Shown piece after piece: positions 47,901 through 58,499 of a DNA stretch of 64,000 bases (positions are counted from its first letter, which is position 1; every line of letters begins with the position of its first letter). Origin of the DNA: Tipula vernalis (lineage: Eukaryota; Arthropoda; Insecta; Diptera; Tipulidae); NCBI GenBank assembly GCA_958295665.1, contig OY282560.1:272354177-272418176 (forward strand). The letters are read 5' to 3'. Both the position numbers and the translations under genes were made by a program. The notes under the pieces were generated by a model. The model saw only the letters and a list, made by a program, of their open reading frames with translations, was not told the origin of the DNA and made no database searches.

Positions 47901-50209
47901 GCCGTTCATAGAAAATGCATTTTCCATTTCTCTACATTTTTCCTTCCATCTTAATTTTTATGAAAACTAAATAAATATTCAAAATAAAAAAATAAAAATA
48001 TTGTTTTCCTTTTTTCAAGAAAATTGTGTGTTGATGTATTTGAGGAAATATGTATATATGTAAATATATTATGTGGGTGGCGAAACAGGGTGACAATTAT
48101 TTTTCTTAGTTTAATAAGTTTCAATATACAATTTCAGATATTTTGACGTACCACCCAATACATATCTAACTCCGTACATTTATGTAATTGTATGTAGTAT
48201 GTACATATATATATAACATAAGATAGCAAATAAACTGTATACAACGAAATTGTAAATTTTAATTACTCAACGAACAATGTGCATCTTTGGAATCATTGAA
48301 TCAGTTTCCTTTTCCTTCACCCTCAACAAATTTTTTTTTTTAATTTTATTCTTTTCTCATTTTTTTCTCAAATACAAGATTTTATTTTGCGATGATGCCT
48401 CAAACCTTAATACCTTGAGTAAGGAACAAAAAAAAAAAAAATGAAATGTATAAGCAAACGGCAAAAAAGGGTTGCAAGAAAAAGAGATTTTTTGCCATAT
48501 AAAAAATATTTTTTTGTGTTGAGTTTTTGATGAAGTTTCTGATTTTTGGTTGGAAAAATATAAAGAAATAAATAAATAAAGAAAATGCCTAGGATTAAAT
48601 ATTGTATATACATATATACACACACACACGTATATATATATAATACAGAGCCATGCATTTTAAGACATTGCAACTTGTCAGCATTTTTAGTTTGTTGTGC
48701 GCTCATTGAAATATCGCGCAAATTAAAATTTAATCAAATATTTATCGAAACAAATAAATTAAATTTTTTGTTTTGCTTTTGGTTTGGAATTACATTTACT
48801 GTTGTCGATTGCATTCAATGGCGTTTTGTTGTTTTAGTTATATCCAAACTTTACCGTTTATCCGATTGTTGGTCGGAAAACATATTCCATATTGATTTTA
48901 CAAGTGATTTTTTTTATTTTTATCTCAACTTTTCTGTACCTTTTTTGCTGCTTTCTTGTACTGCATAATAGGTACACAGCACATAGAAAAATTCACCAAC
49001 TTTGTGGATTGGGGCAGGGTTAGTGAAAGGAAAATGACGGAAAAATGTGAAGGAAAAAATGCAAGAAAATTGACTTCTATAGGGTGATTCATTTGATTGG
49101 ATTTGTTGAAAAAGGTATTTAATGCAAGAAACAAATAAAAATAATAAATTTGTTTAGTTTCATGGTAAATTACTATATGCATTAGTTTAACACCTATGTA
49201 AGTTATACCAAAAATTAATACCTACCGAATGTGTGATATAACATTGAATAATATAATATCCTTATTTTGTAAACTTTTCGGTTGAATGATAAAGCATAAT
49301 ATCATTAATGTATAGACAAGATGTTGTTTCGACATTATATTTTCAAAAAAATATAAGACTTCAATAGTTTAAATAAACTCTAAATTCCTTCAACTTAAAT
49401 GACTTGCAAATCAGAAATTTCTATTATTTTTGCTTCAGTTAATTTTGGATTAATTAAAAAGTTTTTTTAAGACTTTGAATAGCCAAAGTTTTTTTAATTT
49501 TTCGAGTAGCATTTTATTTATGTTTGTGATGAAGATATACATACTTATTTAATGTACTCATGTTTATAGTCGAACCAACTAACAGAATCTTTTCTTGATA
49601 ACACAATCAAGATATATTGCACGACAATGCGAATTAATTAGTCTGTTTATAGATAACATATGAGACAATCTATGACTTTATTGAACTGGAACCGAAAAAT
49701 ATTTTTTATTATTTAGGTTGTCCTTGCAATAATTTTCTACCTAATGATTCTACCTAATTCAGTAAAGCTGTGGTTTACTTTGCTCCGATTGTGGCCAACA
49801 TGCTTCTCAAAATCTGGCAAATGGAATTGTGAACTATAAGCTTTAAGCTATTTAGATAACTTAGTCAGAATTACTGTTCAAATTACTATTTAGCCAGCTT
49901 TGACTACTAAGAGTTTATAGTTTCTTTAAAATGTGTTGATTTACATATATTTAAATTTAAAAACATCTTCCTTTATTTCTGTCTGGCTTCAGAATATTTC
50001 CTTCATCATTTTCCTTGTATTAAAAGTTTTAAACTGATTCGATATAAAATCAACGAATAGTCTATTTCTACAATCGATCTCAAACCTCTTGTTTGGGACA
50101 AATTCAATTTTTTGTTAGCAATTTTAACATTTTTTGAAATGATTGGAACTTTGGAATGCTCTAATGTGTACAAAACGGAATACAAGCAAATTATTTGAAA
50201 ATACTAAAT
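44954..50209. other. Long AT-rich stretch without supported gene
   Basis: Very A/T homopolymer-rich, particularly 46600-49000. Microsatellites include TATATA/CACACA at 48605-48643. Overlapping open frames on both strands near 47018-47244 and 48357-49182 have low-complexity composition and no family resemblance. The end of the hAT transposase (from 50209 down toward 49700) may extend here but is too decayed to support. Confidence 0.45.
48605..48643. repeat. Compound TA/CA/TA microsatellite
   Basis: TATACATATATA, then (CA)n, then (TA)n. Confidence 0.9.
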
Positions 50210-50766
50210 TGATTAACCTTGCCGCATAGCAGCTGAAGACATTACTGGTAGGCAGATTAATGGCCAATTCTACGCAAGGATGGATGGCTCAGCATTTTTT
50301 TAAGTTCTCTAAAAGACTTTCTGTAATTGTTGGATAGCAGAATGAATATTTAAGTATTTTTCTTGGATCATTTTACTAGTACTATTAATTTCGAACAATA
50401 TCTTATGCCATGTTACAAGTAGAACAATAAATGTAAATTTCGCAATTCTAGCGGCTAATCGTTGTGCTTTTGAACGTGCTGCTGTTCCAACTGAACCAAT
50501 GAAAGTTTTATCGTCAGTGATATCTATAAGGGTAACATGCCCTTAGGTTCAAAGCAACAATCCGGCTTGCCCATCTTGTGTTACTTAATGGTTTTACAGT
50601 CAACTTCTTTGCATATCGCACCAAAACATCCCATCGTGTTGAACCTGAGAAATACGTATATGTACACTATACGACATCAAAAAATGTTACTACTTCTATG
50701 CAACACTTAGCAGCATCATTAGGAACTAAATTTAATGAATGTACATTGCAGGGCACAAAAAGTTTA
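50210..50766 (-). pseudogene. hAT transposase, C-terminal part (beyond nested LINE)
   Basis: Read on the minus strand from 50766: FVPCNVHSLNLVPNDAAKCC, VTFFDVV, DVLVRYAKKLTVKPLSNTRW, then (shifted) DDKTFIGSVGTAARSKAQ, VLLVTWHKILFEINSTSK, IHSAIQQL and ELAINLPTSNVFSCYAAR. These match, in order, the part of ZMYM/TTF-finger-type hAT proteins that follows the catalytic GQGYDNGSNM block. The N-terminal part of the same copy lies at 53526-54440, and the intervening 2.76 kb is a LINE. Several frame breaks; inactive. The plus-strand open frame at 50578-50769 is a shadow. Confidence 0.82.
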
Positions 50767-51092
50767 TAGTATAGTATTTATTTATAGTATTTTATAAATA
50801 ATTTAGTATTAAAAGGAAAAGCACACATGGAAACAAAGCAATCGAAACAAAAAAAAATGAAGTTGCTTCCATTAGGCATAAAAACCTCTTAAATTTTTTC
50901 AAACAATTTCCACCTCATGCTTACACATTCTATTTTGAGCAGTAGCTCATTTACAATAAAATGTACAGCACGAGGTGAAATAATATTAAAAATTAACAAA
51001 AATAACATAGTTAATAAAAATAAAATTAAAAAACTACGTATTGCCCATCAATCACGCCACTCCAAAAATTTTGACCTAAATAATTTTGCCGA

Positions 51093-51854
51093 TTATAATC
51101 TCTTAATTTCCAATGGAATTGAATTCCAAAGGGAAACTCCCCTAACACAAAATGACGTGCTTAGCGACCTACAACAATTTTTAGCCGGAATTAGGCGGAA
51201 GTTAGAGGAATGAAACCTACTAAACATTAATTTCCTATATAGATAACAAGGCTCGTTAGCTTTGAGAAGTTTAAAAATAAAAAGACAAACGCGAAATTCG
51301 TAAAAAATAGATAAACTACATTCTAAAACAAGGCTAGAGTAGGCAGAAATATGATCGAACTTCCTAATACCAAAAATAAATCTGGTACAAGCATTGAAAA
51401 ATCTTTGGAGAACATTCATATTTTCCTGAAGCATACCGAATAAAACTATGTCACCGTAAATAAAGTGAGGAAGAAGATAAGACAAAAATAATCGACTATC
51501 AGAAAATCCAACCACTTTATACAAACAACTAAGCATGCCAAAGATCCTCTTACTAATAGTAACTAAATGGTCACCCCAAGTAAGAGTTTTATTAATAACT
51601 AAGCCTAAATCCCTAACAGTATTTGAATATTCAATTAGCGAACCCTGCAGAAAAATACCAGGAAAGGACGAGGTATCTAACGGTTTTTTATAAATTATAA
51701 TCGACTGCGATTGAATGAAATGCGATTGAATTTGATTTTTAACAACAATCTCGAAAGCCTTAGAGAGAGAACTTAAAATGCTAATTGGCCGAAAATGGGA
51801 TAGCTCTAAAGGATTACTGATCTTTGGGATCGGGATTATTTTACTTAGCTTCCA
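51093..51854 (-). pseudogene. LINE RT remainder with core deletion
   Basis: After the stop the minus strand reads KLSKIIPIPKISNPLELSHF and RPISILSSLSKAFEIVVKNQ, the first RT motifs. It then passes directly to SQSIIIYKK and EYSNTVRDLGLVINKTLTW, which lie after the YADD box. The palm with its catalytic Asp residues is missing. The thumb follows in open frame 51093-51536: LSYLLPHFIYGDIVLFG, YEFRVCLFIFKLL and SFCVRGVSLWNSIPLEIK, a typical LINE C-terminus. A 10-bp direct repeat, TGCGATTGAA (51706 and 51721), marks the deletion point. Confidence 0.85.
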
Positions 51855-52748
51855 CTAATCTGGATAAGAAGAGGACGTGAGAATAAAATTGAAGATATGT
51901 AACAAGTATTTTGAGACGAAAGGGAAAACTACCTTAACGAATTTTAAATTGACGTTATCCAGACCAGAAGATTCCGATTTAACCTTCCAAATAGCAGATT
52001 GTAAATCCTCGAGAGAAATATTTGAAAACGAAAACGAATTAGAGGACGCGTTAGAGAACAAATCGACGGAACTACTGTCTGAGTTCAGACTAGAGCAAAA
52101 ATAACTATTAATTTCATTGGGTTTGAAATCCCCACTTGAACTAATCTTGCATCTACCTAGGCCTAAATTACGAACTTTACTCCAGAAAACCTTGGGAGGA
52201 AGAGAGGAGTCTAACTTGTCCTTGAAAAAATTACGTTTAGCAATTCGAATTAACCCTACAACTCTGTTACGAGCCTGCTTGTAATCTAAATGAGACTGAC
52301 TATTAGGCCACCTTTTCCATACATGATATTTACTAACTCTAATATTTATGGCATTCGAAATTTCCAGAGACAACCAAGGCGGAGATTTTGCTTTGCAAGT
52401 AACCTTTTTAAGCGGAACGCAACTATTAAACACCAAACTAATATACGAGTTGAAAAATTCTATTTGGCTAGTTGCAGAACTAAGACAAAAAATATCCTCC
52501 CAAGGAACTGAGTTACAAACTAAGTAAAGGCGGGAATTGTCTATACTAGAAAAATCTCTAAAGCTAAAACTCTTAGGTTTAGGTGGAGAGTAAGAGTTTA
52601 CAGAAAAAACTAAAATATCATGATGGGATCCCATACCGAGAGACAACTGATTGAAAAAACCAATAGAGTTATTAGTAAAAGAGATTATATGATCAATAAG
52701 GGAATAAGAGGCCCCGCTAGCGGTTGGACAAGAAAACGTTGGTGCCAC
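51855..52748 (-). pseudogene. LINE endonuclease end, linker and RT start
   Basis: This 297-residue frame opens with the end of the endonuclease: SLIDHIISF is the S-x-x-D-H strand. GMGSHHDILVF occupies the place of the SDH catalytic motif, with His where Asp is expected. The linker has PPWLSLEISNAIN (a W-L-N/D-x-E-I element common in these proteins) and basic helices. RT begins with SESSGLDNVNLKFVK, the conserved GxDxIPxxxLK-like segment. It ends at a stop after SSSYPD (W to stop, TAG). Confidence 0.87.
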
Positions 52749-52996
52749 AGTGTTATGTTTTCATCGAATCTACAAGAGAAATAACTAAATAAACTTTCTA
52801 AGTCTACAAGTGATTTTTTAAATTTGGCATACGATCTCTTACTAGTTTTTGGTGGGTTGTAGATGGTACCGACTAAGATTTTACGACCATTAATGAAAAC
52901 ATTGACAAATAAAAACTCTAAATCCGATACTAACAATTCTGAAATGGAAGAAGGTATGGTAACTAATCTAGCCTTAATGTGATCTCCTACAAACAT
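52685..52996 (-). pseudogene. LINE endonuclease, central part
   Basis: It continues the endonuclease with FLFVNVFINGRKILVGTIYN, then PP, the conserved Y-x-P strand, and a helix AKFKKSLVDLESLF. The frame then runs out of phase at SCRFDENITLWHQ; the next block begins in the overlapping frame with WHQRF-equivalent sequence. The overlap on both sides shows two single-base shifts within one domain. Confidence 0.85.
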
Positions 52997-53280
52997 ACAT
53001 AAACCACCATATCTTTCCTAAATATATTATAACCTTTGATGGCCAACGCTGAATTACGGATATTCGGATTTAAAAATGTCTCAGAGAAACAAAGAATGTC
53101 CACTGCAGCTCCATTAAAAATGTGACGAATCTCGTCCATATTTGGGACTAAACTTTGCACGTTGAAACTAGATACATTTAATAAAGACCTATCGACTAAC
53201 ATAGATTTTAAAACTACATTGGGGTTGTTAAACGACATTACACTCGAGTGTAAACACGACGCGACGTGATTGAAGCGCAA
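52987..53280 (-). pseudogene. LINE endonuclease, N-terminal part
   Basis: After LLNVSSFNVQSLVPNMDEIR (the Asn-containing first motif of APE-type endonucleases) comes VDILCFSETFLN with the metal-binding Glu in SETFL, and then GYNIFRKDM. The frame breaks after MVVYVCL, where the next segment overlaps in another phase. The first ~30 residues (MRFNHVASCLHSS onward) are not recognisable. The domain nicks target DNA to prime reverse transcription. Confidence 0.85.
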
Positions 53281-53525
53281 TACTTACAAATAAATATAAG
53301 GAACGCTTCATCCAAACCGAACCGGATTACAAGAAATCTAAAACGAAAAGAAACAAAAAACCAACCAAAGTAATAAATGCGAACTTAACGTAAGCAAAGG
53401 AACAATACTTAACAGTTGAGCCCCAATTTATTCCCTAATTTATTTTAATATTTTTTTTCCCTATGGTGGAAAAAAAACACAAAAAAAAAAAATGCGACAC
53501 GTCTGTCGAAGGCTACTAATTTCTT

Positions 53526-54440
53526 AAAAGCTCTAGAATTTATTATGTTCAATATTTTTTCTGTACTCCATGTTACTTCCGTTATCGTAACCTTGTCCGC
53601 GTAGCTGCTGAATATCCAAAGACATGGCTTTCAACTCTTTTAAAATAATTTGCGCCGTATATTGACCTGTTGTGGATTTTAAGAGTTCGGTCAAACCGAA
53701 TGATCATCGTCATTTGATCGATATGACTGACATCTGGAGTATCTAAAATTATTGAAAAATATTTTGCAGAAAGAGCACTCTCCATAATTTTTTTCTTAAT
53801 TGTATTTGCAAGAAGTTGAATCAATATATTTTGAATATTTTTTCCTAAATAATGACTATCGGTAACTTTACGTAAGTGCTCTTGCATAAGTGGATCAAAC
53901 ATTGACAGATATTCTAAAAAATTTAAAAAGTTTAAAAGCACCACTACCAGTATCGCGTAATGCTAAATTTTGTTGACCTAGAACTCGAACTAAAGACATC
54001 AAACGTGCTAATACTCCTTGCCAATAATTTTCTTTTTGTTTGATAAGTCGTAAATGATCATCGTCAATAAATGTGCCTGTTTTTAGACGTAATTCCAGCT
54101 CTTTCCATATTTGAAAGCATTCTAGGTGTTGTGCACTGTTCCCATGCAATAAAAGGATCGCATATATATTTTTCCAGTCTTTGCAACCATATTCACTAAT
54201 AGACAAAGATTTTTTATTTTCATTTTTAACAGTTTCGTTTGTTAATTACTTCACCATTAATAAGCCATCTTTTATAATGATAGTTTGAAAATTTTCGATT
54301 ATTAGAATCACTTGGGTAGGAAATGTTATGAATTTTTTGTGACCTTGTAATCGGCAGAATCTATAGCATCTACATCCATAGACGACTCTTGATTCTCTGT
54401 TATACAGACATTTTCATCCGAGTTGACAATAACTGTAGAT
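53526..54440 (-). pseudogene. hAT transposase, N-terminal part (ZMYM/TTF-like)
   Basis: From about 54440 the minus strand reads NISYPSDSNNRKFSNYHYKR then WLINGEVINKR, the start of the TTF-type finger region. It continues ISEYGCKDWKNIYAILLLHG, CFQIWKELELRL, NYWQGVLARLMSLVRVLGQQ, NLALR, FLNFLEYLSMFDPLMQEHLR, YLGKNIQNILIQLLANTIKK and AKYFSIILDTPDVSHIDQMT (first catalytic Asp). After another shift come ILKELKAMSLDIQQ and LRGQGYDNGSNM (second Asp). The copy is cut there by the LINE and resumes at 50766. The finger cysteines (WL-x-YS...C-x-x-C) are absent, so that segment is deleted. The source of such hAT copies is a DNA transposon; the family is also domesticated in animals. Confidence 0.87.
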
Positions 54441-54520
54441 TTTAGATTTTATTTGATAAAAAAATTGAAAAAAAATATAAAGGCCATATTTTTAGACGCC
54501 CTCAACAGTTCAGCGCCCTA
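54441..54520. mobile_element. Probable outer terminus of the hAT element
   Basis: On the minus strand the sequence TAGGGCGCTGAACTGTTGAG starts at 54520 and leads into the transposase. TAGGG is a usual hAT terminus. A near copy, GGCGAACTGTTGAGGCCGTC, lies directly outside (54521-54540). The opposite terminus was not found. Confidence 0.5.
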
Positions 54521-54756
54521 GACGGCCTCAACAGTTCGCCTATATGGTAGAAAAACGTGAATGTTTTTTTAGTGAGGTTATGTTAACTGTTATAAATAAT
54601 TAGTTTGATTTTGTATAAAATTACACGGATTTTGTCACAATAATTGTTTTAATTTTTTAATTTATTAATAACCCAACAAACTCGTAAAAATTCCCGAGTG
54701 ATAAAAAATCACAATTTTTTTGAGTTTGAATTGTCGCATAGATATTGATATTCCTT

Positions 54757-55143
54757 TTTACTTTCTTTTACGTAAGTAAAATAAAGTATACATAGTAATC
54801 ATGAAAATTTTGGACCTTGGGATTTTTCCCGAAAAAGTGAGTTTCGAAATGGTGTCTGTCTGTCAGTCTGTGTCCTCTTTACAGCCTAGATAGTTTAACC
54901 AATCGAACTGAAACTTCAGATTTAAGCTTTTTTGATAAATTGGTAGGCCCAGTGAATTTTACTCCAAATCGGCTAGCCGGAAGTGGCCACTCCATTCGCC
55001 TAGAAAATTTATTTTGCAAATATCTTAAAAAATGTAAGGTTTTCAAAAAACTACTTAATACAAAATGTTTTCAAAAATTAAACAAAAAAAAAAAATTAAA
55101 AAAAAAAAAAAATTCTCAAAATTCTTTGTTCGTAAAAGAAAGT
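54757..55143. repeat. Unclassified repeat with ACTTTCTTTTACG ends
   Basis: ACTTTCTTTTACG at 54760-54772 pairs with its inverted complement at 55131-55143. Inside are a palindrome TTTTACGTAAGTAAAA, a GTCTGTCTGTCAGTCTGTG run and homopolymer A tracts. The repeated GTCTGTC block followed by text such as CCAATCGAACTGAAACTTC has the look of an interspersed repeat, but I cannot name it. The plus-strand open frame at 54940-55182 is not convincing. Confidence 0.5.
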
Positions 55144-55310
55144 CGTGTGTTGGCCACACTTGTGGCCACCAATTTTTTGTGAATATCGAGATTAATCTGG
55201 ATTCCTAAGATTAGACAAGCTCTTCCAGCATTCGTGTTTTTCGAAATCTCTCGAAATTTGCAAAGGGTTTAGTGTTAAATTAATGTAGAATTAATGATTT
55301 GGAAAACGGA

Positions 55311-56745
55311 TTTTTTATCTAAAACAGTTTATCTAAAAACAATTCATCTAAAAACATTTCATCTAAAAACAGTTAATCTAAATATAATTCGTCTAAAATC
55401 AATTTATCTAAAAACAATTTATCTAAAAACAATTTACCTAAAAACAATTCATCTAAAGCAATTCGTCTAAAACAGTTTACCTAAAACCTAAAATTTTCAC
55501 CTAAAAACAATTTGCCTAAAAAAAATTCTTCACGACGTATTCTTGGTCATTCCAAAAAAAAGTTTGTAATAATGTGTCTCCACAAATTTTATCAATAGTT
55601 GCTTTCCAATCGACTAACCGCTAGTTCCCGCTAGTAGTAAGGTTTTGTCTTTGCTATGTGAACTCACAAAATAGTAAAACATAACCTAAAATTATTTTTT
55701 GAATATTATGAGTCAAAATATTAATTTTTTACTGTGATTTTAGATCGATCCAAACAGACGTGATTTTTATTGTGGATTTTTTAAAACAGTTTTAGTGATT
55801 ATAATAAATAAAAAAATTTCTCTTTGATTAGATAACCTAAACGGTTGAAATTAATATATTTCGTAAGCAAAAGATGACCGGTTCTACAGTTATCCACCTA
55901 GCGGCGAAATTAAGCGCTCTTCTAACTACATATCGTGGGTATACCCATGAAAAAATATCAAAAGTTGTTATGACTAGATAATTTATCAAAGACAACAACT
56001 TGTCTACTAACGGGTAATAACGGTTGGTACTGGAATGCAACTAATAAAAATTGCGCGAAAAATTGTATATTTTGTCTTATGCATGATTTATAATATGAGT
56101 TCGATTGGGCAAAATAAAGCAATCTAATGTCAAATAATATGACGTTTTCACGCATCGATGATTTTACAGAAAAAAGATGAAACTCGACATCTGCAAAAAA
56201 AAGCAAACGAGCTTTTTTGGGTTTGTTTCTCTGGTTTCAATTGACTTTTTTAAGCAGGTGATTATTTTGTCTCTTTTTGTCTTTGTACTTTTTCCTATGT
56301 TGTGTTTCAAATCAGTTTTAAATCATCTATAACACGAATCGTTCTATATGAATTATGGTTAGAAAAATTGATGTTAATTAACAGAGCATTCGCAATTATT
56401 TTATCTTTTACTTACAGGTTTGTATGAATTTCCAACATAACGAGCAAAAATTTTAGTTCAATATGTTGGAAATTCATACAAACCTGAAAGTAAAAGGTAA
56501 AAACTGTTTGCATTGTGAATGCTCTGTAAGTTGTTTTTAGACGAATTATTTTCAGTTAAATCGGTTTTAGTTAAATTGTTTTAGGTAAACTGTTTTAGAC
56601 GAATTGCTTTGGACGAATTGTTTTTAGATGAATTGTTTTTAGATAAATTATTTTTAGGTAAATTGTTTTTAGATAAATTGTTTTTAGATAAATTGATTTT
56701 AGGTAAATTGCTTTAGTCAAATTGGTTTAGATAAATTATTATAGA
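55311..56745. mobile_element. Foldback-type element with 15-bp tandem-repeat arms
   Basis: The left arm (55311-55531) is an array of a 15-bp unit, ATCTAAAAACAATTT and variants. The right arm (56528-56745) is the same array in inverted orientation. Unit variants appear in the same order in both arms (for example AATCAATTTATCT, then ACAATTTACCT, then GCAATTCGTCT, then ACAGTTTACCT), so the arms are homologous copies. The central 1 kb has no recognised coding sequence and carries a nested 147-bp palindrome at its right edge. Long inverted arms made of short tandem repeats define foldback elements. Confidence 0.85.
56381..56527. mobile_element. 147-bp palindromic MITE
   Basis: The ends ACAGAGCATTCGCAAT and, inverted, ACAGAGCATTCACAAT match. 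The arms continue with TACTTACAGGTTTGTATGAA and its near complement, leaving a short AT-rich loop. It sits exactly at the inner edge of the right foldback arm. Non-coding. Confidence 0.85.
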
Positions 56746-58479
56746 CCAATAGTCCGCGAATCGTTTTTACATAGTCTTTTCACACGATGGGAACGTATCA
56801 CCGTTTGCAGAAAACAGAATTGGATATTTCTTTCTTACGTACATCGACAAGAAAATAATATCTTGTTAAAGCTCACTTCACTTAAACACTCTTTTCGGTT
56901 AGACAACTGATTTACAAAATTTTAGTTTTAAAAAACTTTAAAATAGTCCTATACGGCACCGCTTTCTTTGCCTAATGCTTGCGGAATGATGGTTGCCTTC
57001 AAAAATGGAACTTTTCCAAACCATTATTTTACTCCTGCACCTGTCTAATCGAATTGATCCGTCGTATTGCCTTAATGATATAGTGGGATTTTAAAAAAAC
57101 AAACGGTTATTTTTTACCTAGCGTTTCATCGTTTCAAAGGGAACCTTGGTTTCCTGACACAATCCGCTCCTACACTCGCACTCTAATCGATGTCTAATCG
57201 GTTAATTCCTTTAGTTCGCGCTGTTCTTGAAGACACACAAAATAATGCGAGAATTGAAAGAAAGTAAAAAGGTCCTATTCCTAAAAAGAGCAGAGCTTTA
57301 AATTTGTTTTATCAAACGATAAAAAGCGTACAAAACGGGATTTAGATTTAAAAGTGAATCTGGTTAAGTGTTATTGTATTACATAAATATAATATTTTTG
57401 GCTAGTAATTGTAAAAATCATTAGGTTGTGATAAAATGGGGAAAATTGAAAACACGTGGGTATTGCTCTCAATTATAAGAATAAATAGATCACAGCGAAA
57501 GAAGCAACACAAACGAGCATTATAGAAAAAATGAATTTTTGGTTGAAACGATGGAAATATTACCGAGATTCTTAATCTCATAATCAATTGATCTTTACTG
57601 ATTGTGAATGAAATTGGAGGATTATATCAAGAAATGAAATTAAGTTTCAAAATATGGCATCGTGAGTAAAAATAAAGTGGTTATTGAAAAATCTTTCCTA
57701 ATCACAGCAAAGTGCAATATACTCAGATTACGAGAGAGGGCGGAAAGGATACTTGAAAGGGGCAGGGAGTAGAAACTGTTTCTGGTGTTTCACAGAAAAT
57801 TTAACATTTCACTAGAATTTTCAATAAAACAGCTTTAAAACCTTAGATATTCTTATAAATGAATTAAATTACTAAATACCTTTTTTTTTTAAATTTGACT
57901 GTATTTATCCGCTTATTATAGACTTTTAACAAATTATAATTTCTTATTTCGGAATTTCGCATATTTATGAAAATTTTACAATTTTGCAAATTTTGAAAAA
58001 CTTGAGTGTTAAATTAACCATACTTCGACTTTTAAATATTTTAGGCCGGCGGTTATATTTCTAATCAACAAATTCCTAATATAAAAATTTCTAATTAAAT
58101 AAATTAAAAAAGAAAAAATCTTTTGAATTTATTCAACAATATAGCCTCTTGATTAAGTTAAATTTTCTAGAACTACCATTATAAACAAAGTCTCCAGTTC
58201 AATATATATTTTCTATCATTGCACTTATGTATGTATCTGCACAATTGGTAAATGCAATTCACTCTATCTATCTCCATACAATATTTTTTATCATTCAGTG
58301 ATCAAATATATTATCTTCATATATCAAACTTTCATTAATTTTTTCCACAAACTCTATATACGTATGCATATTTTTATGCCTATAGATTTTACGTTTTATC
58401 ATTGTACACAAAAAAAAAAAAAAATTCATCTCATACCAGATTTTTCGTGAAAATCTCTTGCCAATTTTTAAAATATGAG

Positions 58480-58499
58480 TTTTTTTTTTTTTTTTTTTT
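58480..58499. repeat. poly(T) tract
   Basis: An uninterrupted run of 20 T residues. Confidence 0.85.

Larger units (their letters stand above)
50767..53525 (-). mobile_element. LINE (CR1/Jockey-like) inserted in a hAT element
   Basis: The minus-strand non-LTR element spans endonuclease, linker and reverse transcriptase remnants with about 245 bp of apparent 5' untranslated sequence (53281-53525). The boundaries are fixed by the hAT protein on both sides. AAAAGTTT at the left edge (50759-50766) and AAAAGCTCT at the right edge (53526-53534) may be a diverged target duplication. The 3' end is not a poly(A) run but AT-rich repeats of TATAAATAAATACTATA type. I infer a clade without RNase H because the protein ends soon after RT. 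Confidence 0.87.

Noticed and set aside
48357..49182. Several overlapping 85-127 residue open frames
   Set aside because: Dominated by Phe, Ile, Tyr and Lys from homopolymers and microsatellite; composition explains them.
51877..52511. Plus-strand open frames of 73-75 residues
   Set aside because: Antisense to the LINE endonuclease and RT.
55311..55531. Regular short repeats resembling a CRISPR array
   Set aside because: Units are contiguous without unique spacers, the array is mirrored at 56528-56745, and the context is eukaryotic.
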